The notes beneath the pieces are model-generated. The model saw only the letters and a list, made by a program, of their open reading frames with translations. It was not told where the DNA came from and made no database searches. Source: Deltaproteobacteria bacterium (GTDB lineage Bacteria > Desulfobacterota > Deferrisomatia > Deferrisomatales > Deferrisomataceae). From it: a stretch of DNA of 10,081 bases. The stretch spans positions 1 through 10,081 of the forward strand of contig JAADGT010000253.1 in the NCBI GenBank assembly GCA_013152215.1, given 5' to 3'. Within the stretch, counting starts at the first letter, position 1. Each line of letters begins with the position of its first letter. The translations under genes and the position numbers were made by a program. Shown here in pieces: positions 1 through 5,246 of this stretch.

Positions 1-69
1 CGGCGCTCCGGCAGGTCCCTTGCCCCGCCTGTTCAGGGGTCCGATAGCTTTGAACGCAACTTGGTATGA
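1..69 (+). repeat. Dispersed LNATWY-type repeat, copy A (may extend past the left window edge)
   Basis: This stretch matches the reverse complement of 5085-5152 at about 60 of 69 aligned positions, with one single-base gap. The best conserved blocks are the CTCCGG-x-AGGTCCCTTGCCCC segment and the right end, TTTGAA-x-GCAACTTGGTATGA. One frame reads ALNATWY, the peptide also read from the other copy. Here the ATG of copy B is ATA, so the frame has no conserved start, which argues for a non-coding element. Identity runs to base 1, so the left boundary is unknown. The right end stops 12 bases before the HDOD start codon. The copy is probably a promoter/leader element or a small dispersed repeat; no transposase is nearby. 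Confidence 0.8.
9..24 (+). promoter_or_regulatory. Sigma-54-like -24/-12 promoter in repeat copy A
   Basis: CGGCAGG-TCCC-TTGC lines up with the sigma-54 consensus TGGCACG-N4-TTGC. The invariant GG (10-11) and GC (22-23) are separated by exactly 10 bases; the mismatches are the leading T and one base of the CACG part. The spacing and core are kept in copy B. A start near 34-35 would give a leader of about 46 bases before the HDOD start codon. The match is by eye and not experimentally supported, but an NtrC-type activator is encoded between the two copies. Confidence 0.45.
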
Positions 70-80
70 GGGAGCCCGCC

Positions 81-980
81 ATGTTCGGTTTCGGCAAGAA
101 GAAAAAGAGAAAGGCCGTCACCCCCGCCGCCAAGGATGCCGGGAAAGCCCCTGGCCGAAGGAAACGGGGCCACGTACTCCCCCTGGAGGGGGCCGAGCTG
201 CCGGCCTTCCACCCGGTGGCCATGAAGGCCATGCGCGAGATCCGGGGAGGAGAGAAGTCCCCCTCGGAGATCGCCGACACCATCTCGGCCGATCCGGGGC
301 TGTCGGTGCGGGTGCTGCGCACCGTCAACTCGGCCGCGTTCGCCCTGCGCAAGGAGGTGACCAGCGTGGGCCACGCGGTGGCCCTGCTGGGCCTGGGCCG
401 GCTCGAGTCGGTGCTGATCAGCGTGGCCGTGAAGGATGCCCTTCCCCAGCAGTGCTTTCGGGGGTTCGAGCCGAGTCGGTTCTGGCGCACGGCCGTGAAG
501 CGGGCCGCCCTGGCCCAGGAGCTGGCAGGGCTGCTCCACCCTTCCACCCGGATGGAGTGCTTCACCTGGGGGTTGCTGGTGGACCTGGCCGTGCCGATCC
601 TGGCCCAGCACCACACGGCCACCTACGGCCGCGTGTTGGAACGCTGGCACGGGGGAGAGGGGGAGCTCCATGCTCTGGAGCAGGAAACCTTCGGGTGGAC
701 CCACGCCGAGGTGGGCGGGCAGGTGTGTCGGGCGTGGGACCTCCCCGATCCCTTGACCGGGGCGATCGAGGACCACCACCTGGACACCGGCGAGGAGACC
801 CGCTGTCCGCCGGCGGTGCAGCTCGCGGCAATCCTGTGCGAGAGCCCCGAGCACTCCGGGATCGAGAGGCTGGTGCAGGTGGCCGCCGCCCGCTACGGCA
901 TCCCCGAGCCGGTGACGCAGCAAGTTCTGTCCACGGCCGAGGAGAAGGCCGCCCAGCTCGCCTCCCTGTTCGCGAGCTGA
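81..980 (+). CDS. HDOD domain signalling protein
   Basis: This is a 299-residue cytoplasmic protein with a very basic N-terminus (KKKKRK at about residues 5-10), followed by an HDOD domain over roughly residues 33-240. The family signature DPGLSVRVLRTVNSAAF is at about 71-87, and the SVGHAVALLGLGRLESVLIS helix follows. The position where true HD hydrolases have the HD pair reads GLLVDLAVPIL (about 164-174), so the His is Val. HDOD proteins usually lack HD phosphohydrolase activity and act as signalling scaffolds in two-component or cyclic-di-GMP circuits. I chose the ATG at 81 over the one at 66 because GAGGGA lies 7 bases upstream of it, while the ATG at 66 has no ribosome site and sits inside the repeat. 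It is followed after 46 bases by the uspA-like gene, probably as an operon. The partner and signal are unknown. Confidence 0.88.
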   Translation: MFGFGKKKKRKAVTPAAKDAGKAPGRRKRGHVLPLEGAELPAFHPVAMKAMREIRGGEKSPSEIADTISADPGLSVRVLRTVNSAAFALRKEVTSVGHAVALLGLGRLESVLISVAVKDALPQQCFRGFEPSRFWRTAVKRAALAQELAGLLHPSTRMECFTWGLLVDLAVPILAQHHTATYGRVLERWHGGEGELHALEQETFGWTHAEVGGQVCRAWDLPDPLTGAIEDHHLDTGEETRCPPAVQLAAILCESPEHSGIERLVQVAAARYGIPEPVTQQVLSTAEEKAAQLASLFAS

Positions 981-1026
981 GAGGGGAAGACGATCACCCC
1001 ACTACGCATCGGAAAGGAGCACGACG

Positions 1027-1473
1027 ATGCGGCCAGAGATCCGCAGCATCCTTCTGCCCATCGACATCAGCGACGCCAGCTCGCGCGTGGCCGGGTACGC
1101 GGCTGCGCTGGCCGAGCAGTTCAACGCCCGGCTCACCGCCCTGTACGTGGTGGAGGAGAACGAAGGGCTCCTGGGGTTCACCGTGGCCAGCCGCGACACC
1201 GACGACTCGGTCCGCGAGCTGGAGGACGCGGCCATGAAGGAGCTGGCCGAGCACGCCCACCGCTACCTCCCGGCGGGCACCGAGGTACGCGTGGAGGCCG
1301 GCGACCCCACCCACAAGATCCTGGAGGCGGCCGAGCAGGTCGGGGCCGACCTCATCGTGATGGGCAACCACAACCGGAAGGGGCTGGAGCGGCTCCTGGT
1401 GGGCAGCACGGCCGAGCATGTGATCCGGGAGTCCAAGGTCCCCGTGGTGAGCGTGCCCCTGCTGGCCGCCTGA
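1027..1473 (+). CDS. Universal stress protein, UspA family
   Basis: This is a single-domain 148-residue Usp, the usual family length. It opens with the beta strand IRSILLPIDISD (Asp13 at the nucleotide-binding position) and has the AGDPTHKILEAAEQVGADLIVMG segment characteristic of the family near residues 91-113. The ATP-binding motif G-2x-G-9x-G-S/T is read as G113-N-H-N116, nine residues, G126-S127. The second Gly is therefore Asn, and ATP binding is not assured. A strong ribosome site, GGAAAGGAG, lies 8 bases before the ATG. The gene sits 46 bases after the HDOD gene and is probably co-transcribed with it. Usp proteins are soluble dimers linked to survival under stress; the specific role here is unknown. 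Confidence 0.93.
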   Translation: MRPEIRSILLPIDISDASSRVAGYAAALAEQFNARLTALYVVEENEGLLGFTVASRDTDDSVRELEDAAMKELAEHAHRYLPAGTEVRVEAGDPTHKILEAAEQVGADLIVMGNHNRKGLERLLVGSTAEHVIRESKVPVVSVPLLAA

Positions 1474-1489
1474 GGTCCGGCAGGCGGCC
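1464..1489. terminator. Hairpin between convergent genes, possible shared terminator
   Basis: GGCCGCCTG (1464-1472) pairs perfectly with CAGGCGGCC (1481-1489) around an 8-base loop. It covers the last codons of the Usp gene and touches the stop codon of the convergent NtrC-type gene, so it could slow transcription from both sides. Neither strand has a T-run after it, so it is not a classical intrinsic terminator. It may be partly coincidental in such GC-rich DNA. Confidence 0.4.
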
Positions 1490-2820
1490 TATCCCCCCAA
1501 GCCGTACTGCTTGATCTTGCGGTAGAGGGTCTTGCGGTCGATCCCGAGGACCTCGGCGGCGCGGGTCTTCTGCCCGTCGCAGGCACGGAGCACGAGCGCG
1601 ATGTGGTCGCGCTCCAGCTCCTCGAGGGTGGGGAACCGTTTCCGGTGGTTGGGCTGGTTCTTCAGCAGGTAGGCGGGCAGGCTCGAAGGCCGAAGCACGT
1701 CGGACTCCTCCAGCAGCACGGCCCGCTGCACGATGTTCTCGAGCTCCCGGATGTTCCCGGGGAAGTTGTACCCCGCCAACACCGACAAAAACCCCGGAGA
1801 CACCTCCCGGAACCGCTTGTGGACCCGGGGAGCGTGCTTCGCGACGAAGTGGCGCACGAGCTCGGGCAGGTCCTCCATCCGCTCCCGCAGCGGCGGCAGG
1901 TGAATGGGAAACACGGCCAGCCGGTAGTACAGGTCGCCCCGGAACCGGCCCTCCTTCACCTCCTGCTCCAGGTCGGCGTTGGTGGCCGCGATGATCCGCA
2001 CGTCCACCTTCCGAGCCGTCACGCCGCCCACCGGCTTGATCTCCCGCTCCTGGAGCACCCGCAGAAGCTTGGCCTGGGTCTCGGGCCCCAGGTTCCCCAC
2101 CTCGTCCAGGAAGAACGTGCCGCCGTTGGCGAGCTCCAGCAGGCCCCTCTTGGGAGCGTGGGCGCCGGTAAACGCTCCCTTCACGTGGCCGAACAGCTCG
2201 CTCTCCAGCAGGGGCCCGGCCAGGGCCGAGCAGTCCACGGCCACGAACTCCCGGTCCTTCCGGGGGGAGAGCTCGTAGATCATCCGGGCCACCACCTCCT
2301 TGCCGGTACCGCTCTCCCCGGTGATCAGCACGCTGGTGTCCGTGGCCGCCACCTTCTCGATCAGGGCGTTCACCTCGCGCATCCGAGGGCTCGACCCGAT
2401 CACGTACCGATCGGTGCGGGCCTGCAGCTGGCGTCGGAGCTGCTCGTTCTCGAACCGCAGCCGCCGCCGCTCCTCGGCCCGGGCCGTGGTGATCCGCACC
2501 TCCTGGGGGCTGAAGGGCTTGGGCAGGTAGTCGTAGGCGCCGAGACGAAACGCCTTGAGCACGTTGTCGATGGAGGGGTAGCCGGTGATGATCACCACGA
2601 TCACCTCCGGGTCGAGCTCCCGCATCCGGGCGAGCACCTCCATGCCGTCGAGCCCCGGCATCTTGAGGTCGAGGAACACGAGGTCGTAGTCCCCCTGCCG
2701 GAAGCAGTCGAGGGCGCTCGCGCCGTCGCTGCAGACGTCGGCCTCGTGGCCCATCCGCCGCAGGGTCTTGGCCAACCCTTCCCGGATCGAGCGTTCGTCG
2801 TCCACGATCAGGGTTCGCAC
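1489..2820 (-). CDS. Sigma-54-dependent response regulator, NtrC family
   Basis: This 443-residue regulator has the full three-domain layout. The receiver (1-115) has Asp7/Asp8, phosphoacceptor Asp51 in FLDLKMPGLDG, Thr79 and Lys101. The AAA+ sigma-54 activation domain (about 139-370) has Walker A GESGTGKE (168-175), the sigma-54 contact loop GAFTGA (215-220) and Walker B GGTFFLDE (233-240). A FIS-type helix-turn-helix is at about 405-440, ending in RAAEVLGIDRKTLYRKIKQY. All motifs for phosphorylation-controlled activation of RNA polymerase-sigma-54 are intact. The start is a GTG at 2820 that overlaps the end of the kinase gene by 13 bases, with GGAGGAG just upstream, which indicates translational coupling. 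The cognate kinase is therefore almost certainly the upstream gene. Targets are not known; two candidate sigma-54 promoters lie at 9-24 and 5129-5144. Confidence 0.96.
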   Translation of the reverse strand: MRTLIVDDERSIREGLAKTLRRMGHEADVCSDGASALDCFRQGDYDLVFLDLKMPGLDGMEVLARMRELDPEVIVVIITGYPSIDNVLKAFRLGAYDYLPKPFSPQEVRITTARAEERRRLRFENEQLRRQLQARTDRYVIGSSPRMREVNALIEKVAATDTSVLITGESGTGKEVVARMIYELSPRKDREFVAVDCSALAGPLLESELFGHVKGAFTGAHAPKRGLLELANGGTFFLDEVGNLGPETQAKLLRVLQEREIKPVGGVTARKVDVRIIAATNADLEQEVKEGRFRGDLYYRLAVFPIHLPPLRERMEDLPELVRHFVAKHAPRVHKRFREVSPGFLSVLAGYNFPGNIRELENIVQRAVLLEESDVLRPSSLPAYLLKNQPNHRKRFPTLEELERDHIALVLRACDGQKTRAAEVLGIDRKTLYRKIKQYGLGG

Positions 2821-4325
2821 CGCTCCTCCTCGGGAACCGGGAACACCACGGTGAAGGTGGTCCCCCTGCCCGGCTCCGACTCCACCCGGATGTCGCCCCG
2901 ATGCATCCGCATGATGTTGTAGGACAGGCTGAGCCCCAGCCCGGTGCCCTTACCGGGCTCCTTGGTCGTGAAAAACGGCTCGAAGATCCGTTGGCGCACC
3001 CCTGCCGACATGCCGGGCCCGGTGTCGGTGAACGATACCCACACGGTGCCTTCGGTGGGGTCGCAGCCCGACCGCAGGAGCAGCTCCCCCTCCCCGTCCA
3101 TGGCGTCCACCGCGTTCGTGACGATGTTCGTGAACACCTGCTTGATCTGGCTGGGGTTGCCCACCACCAGGGGTAGATCGTCCGCCAGCTCCCGGCGTAC
3201 CCGGATGTTGTGGAACAGAGCCTTACCCCCCAGCAGCTCCATGCACTGGTCCAGGGCCGCGTTCAGGTCCACCGGCTCCTGGTACCGTCGGCGCTGGTGG
3301 GCGAAGTCCAGCAGCGAGTTCACGATCTCCTTGCACCGTCGGGCCTCCTGGACGATCCGGTCCACGTCGGACCGGCGGGGGTCCGAGAAGTCCAGGTCCT
3401 CCAGCAGCAACCCCCCGAACAGCAGGATGCCGCCCAGGGGGTTGTTGATCTCGTGGGCCACTCCGGCCGCAAGCTTGCCCAAGGAGGCCATCTTGTCCGC
3501 GTGGATGAGCTGCATCTGCACCTCCTCCAGTCGGCGTTCCAGCTCCATCACGTGGCGGAGGTCGTGGATGAAGCTCACGGTGCCGGCCTCGCCCCCTTTC
3601 TCGTCGTAGAGCAGGTGTACCGTGAGCCATACCGGTACCCGCTCGCGGCTGCGGGTGATCAGGATGGCCTCGTAGCGCTCCAACACCCCCTTGCCCCCGT
3701 GGTCCGGGGCTCGGACCTGGTCCATCACCTCCCGGGCGGCGTTGCCCTCGTAGAAGTCCTGGATGTACCGCCGCCCCACCACCTCGGCGGCCGAGAACCC
3801 CAATAGGGCCTCGGCCCCCCGGTTGAACCGGGTGATCACCCCCCGGGCATCGGTCACGATCACGGGGTAGGGAGAGCCCTCCACCACCTGCCGCAATCGT
3901 GCCAGTGCGCCGCGGAGCTCGTCCTCGGTCTCGTGGCGGGGCGTGACGTCCCAGAGGTGGAGCGCCCCCAACCTGCGCTTCTCGGAGACCGGCACGATCT
4001 CCATCCGCCCCTCCACCCTCCGCCGGGGCCGCAAGGGGATCTCCACGTCGAAATCCAACGCCACGGCCTCGACCTGCCCGCTCTGGAGATCCCGAAGAGC
4101 TTCCGACAGGACCGGCCGGGCCGCCTTGCCCAACACCCCCAGCAGCGCCGCCCCCTGGAGCTGGGCCGCAGAGGTACCGGCCAGACGGCAAAACGCCGGG
4201 TTCGCGTAGCGGATCCGGCGCCCCCCGGGGGTGAACAGGGCCAGGGCCTGGGGCGCGCGCTCCCACACCCCGGACAGAACCCGCATGGTCCGATGATGGT
4301 CCGAGAACAATCCTCCGTCCGGCAT
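2808..4325 (-). CDS. PAS-domain sensor histidine kinase, cytoplasmic, NtrB-like
   Basis: This 505-residue kinase has no membrane segment or signal peptide, so it should sense an internal or diffusible cue. Two PAS domains come first (about 15-125 and 142-258; the second contains GSPYPVIVTDARGVITRFN). A short coiled linker leads to the HisKA domain, with phosphoacceptor His291 in the H-box AAGVAHEINNPLGG. The HATPase domain has the N box QVFTNIVTNAVDAM, the G1 box DTGPGM, the F box FEPFFTTK and the G2 box GKGTGLGLSL. It overlaps the NtrC-type regulator by 13 bases and should phosphorylate its Asp51. The start is uncertain: neither the ATG at 4325 nor the in-frame ATG at 4286 (residue 14, closer to the first PAS domain) has a convincing ribosome site. 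No cofactor-binding residue in the PAS domains can be assigned by eye. Confidence 0.94.
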   Translation of the reverse strand: MPDGGLFSDHHRTMRVLSGVWERAPQALALFTPGGRRIRYANPAFCRLAGTSAAQLQGAALLGVLGKAARPVLSEALRDLQSGQVEAVALDFDVEIPLRPRRRVEGRMEIVPVSEKRRLGALHLWDVTPRHETEDELRGALARLRQVVEGSPYPVIVTDARGVITRFNRGAEALLGFSAAEVVGRRYIQDFYEGNAAREVMDQVRAPDHGGKGVLERYEAILITRSRERVPVWLTVHLLYDEKGGEAGTVSFIHDLRHVMELERRLEEVQMQLIHADKMASLGKLAAGVAHEINNPLGGILLFGGLLLEDLDFSDPRRSDVDRIVQEARRCKEIVNSLLDFAHQRRRYQEPVDLNAALDQCMELLGGKALFHNIRVRRELADDLPLVVGNPSQIKQVFTNIVTNAVDAMDGEGELLLRSGCDPTEGTVWVSFTDTGPGMSAGVRQRIFEPFFTTKEPGKGTGLGLSLSYNIMRMHRGDIRVESEPGRGTTFTVVFPVPEEERCEP

Positions 4326-4414
4326 GTTCGACTCGCGGCTGTCGTGGGGACGCTAGAGACCGACCGGCCCGGCCGTTGGACGATCCCCCGCGGTTGGAGC
4401 CTCCGGAGCCCATC

Positions 4415-5032
4415 TCAATCACATAGAACCGCGTTTGTCAATGCCGGAGCCTTGCGCAACGCCTGCCCCGCCCAGGCATGGGCCGCCCGCAACGGCTCGG
4501 GCAGGCGGTATCGCGGCGAAAGCCGCAGTATCCACCGAATCGCCTCGGTCAGGGTCAGCCCCCACCCCACCGACACGAACACCGGTTTCACGTCGGCCCG
4601 GGTGCGAACCACCGCTCCGACCATCTCCCCCTGGTCCTGCACCGGGGCCCACGCCCCCCGAGCCGAGAGCGGGGGAGCCCATCGGCCCACCAACGGCTCC
4701 TTGGCCACTCCCACCGTGGGCACCCGGATCCCTTCCCCCACGGCGCACGCCAGCCCCCGCCGGCGGGGGTGGGCCAGGCCGTGGCCGTCCACCAGAACCA
4801 GATCCGGCGGCGGGGCAACGTCCCTCAGTGCCCCGAGGATCGGACCGGCCTCGCGGGCCGCCAGGTCTCCGGGCCGGTAGGGGGCCTCGACCGGCCCCAG
4901 CCGGACGGCCTCGCCCACGACCCGAAGGTGCGGCCAGGAGAGGATCGCCGCGGCTGCAGCACACCAGCGGCCGGACCGGTCGTAGGCCACGTCCACCCCG
5001 GCCACGTTCTGGACGACGTCACCCGGTGCCAC
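4415..5032 (-). CDS. nfi: Endonuclease V (Nfi)-like protein with shortened N-terminus
   Basis: Endonuclease V cuts DNA, and in some lineages RNA, beside deaminated bases such as inosine. From memory of E. coli Nfi, the product keeps GVDVAY with the first metal-binding Asp, the wedge-side APYRPGDLAARE with Tyr and the catalytic Glu, LVDGHGLAHPRR with Asp and His, GVAKEPLVG with Lys, and a YRLPEPLRAAH tail. Two things are odd. The usual GH[R/K] motif near the C-terminus reads VGWGLTL, so the His is Trp. The helix that normally precedes the first Asp is missing. The open frame reaches an ATG at 5110, but those 26 extra residues begin inside the repeat (ALNATWY) and do not look like Nfi, so I give the GTG at 5032, whose ribosome site is weak. 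The gene may be N-terminally truncated. It runs toward the kinase gene, 89 bases away. Confidence 0.8.
   Translation of the reverse strand: MAPGDVVQNVAGVDVAYDRSGRWCAAAAAILSWPHLRVVGEAVRLGPVEAPYRPGDLAAREAGPILGALRDVAPPPDLVLVDGHGLAHPRRRGLACAVGEGIRVPTVGVAKEPLVGRWAPPLSARGAWAPVQDQGEMVGAVVRTRADVKPVFVSVGWGLTLTEAIRWILRLSPRYRLPEPLRAAHAWAGQALRKAPALTNAVLCD
4418..4442 (-). promoter_or_regulatory. Possible sigma-70 promoter for the kinase-regulator pair
   Basis: On the minus strand a perfect -35 hexamer TTGACA (4437-4442) lies inside the last codons of the nfi-like gene. A 17-base spacer leads to TTGAGA, a poor -10. It is placed about 95 bases before the kinase start and could give the two-component genes a transcript independent of nfi. 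The weak -10 keeps confidence low. Confidence 0.25.
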
Positions 5033-5084
5033 GGTCCCACCCCGCCCGCCCGCATCCGCAGGCGGAGCGGATCCGGTTGCAGCG

Positions 5085-5152
5085 TCATACCAAGTTGCAT
5101 TCAAAGCCATTGGCCCCCTGAGCAGAGGGGCAAGGGACCTACCGGAGAGCCG
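5085..5152 (-). repeat. Dispersed LNATWY-type repeat, copy B (inverted relative to copy A)
   Basis: Read on the minus strand, this is the partner of 1-69, about 87% identical, with a sharp right-hand boundary at TTGGTATGA. Differences are mostly transitions plus one deleted base. It contains a small potential hairpin (CCCCT, 6-base loop, AGGGG). The two copies point inward and bracket about 5 kb carrying five genes. Like copy A, its TTGGTATGA end faces the start of a gene, here the nfi-like one. The ATG at 5110 lies within it and reads MALNATWY, probably a fortuitous frame. Confidence 0.8.
5129..5144 (-). promoter_or_regulatory. Sigma-54-like -24/-12 promoter in repeat copy B
   Basis: On the minus strand, CGGTAGG-TCCC-TTGC has the GG-N10-GC spacing of sigma-54 promoters with the TTGC -12 block intact. 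It is the same element as in copy A apart from one C-to-T change. Transcription would begin near 5118 and could read nfi and perhaps the kinase-regulator pair. That start would leave almost no leader for the ATG at 5110, but about 86 bases for the GTG at 5032. Confidence 0.42.
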
Positions 5153-5161
5153 GGTGCGGCC

Positions 5162-5190
5162 GTATCAGTGGACAGAATTCATCGGTATCA
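5162..5190 (-). promoter_or_regulatory. Two TGATAC direct repeats upstream of copy B, possible activator site
   Basis: Minus-strand TGATAC occurs at 5185-5190 and again at 5162-5167, 23 bases apart start to start, about two helical turns. They lie roughly 45-70 bases upstream of the predicted sigma-54 start. This is closer than most NtrC-type enhancers but not impossible. The sequences around them are not a clear dyad. It is a weak candidate noted because of its position. Confidence 0.18.
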
Positions 5191-5246
5191 AGATCAGACG
5201 AGGGCGTTCCCCCGGCGGGCCGGGCACCGCGGCGGACGGGGGCCCC

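Noticed and set aside
1..69. Riboswitch (cyclic-di-GMP or other) in the repeat
   Set aside because: No known riboswitch core is recognisable; the only hairpin is a short C/G stem, and the predicted sigma-54 start would leave most of it untranscribed.
20..1237. 405-residue plus-strand frame beginning in copy A
   Set aside because: It overlaps the HDOD and Usp genes in another frame, is Gly/Arg/Pro-rich without any domain, and its ALNATWY start comes from the repeat.
1603..2922. 439-residue plus-strand frame
   Set aside because: It is antisense to the NtrC-type gene, whose motifs are unmistakable; this is the usual open antisense frame of GC-rich coding DNA.
1..5152. Composite transposon or integrative element bounded by ~69-bp inverted repeats
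   Set aside because: No transposase or recombinase lies between the repeats, the copies differ at about 13% of positions, and target duplications cannot be checked because copy A touches the window edge. A promoter/leader repeat explains the orientation better.
5185..5195. Sigma-70 promoter TTGATA...CTGATA upstream of nfi on the minus strand
   Set aside because: The -35 is fair, but no acceptable -10 occurs at 16-18 bases.
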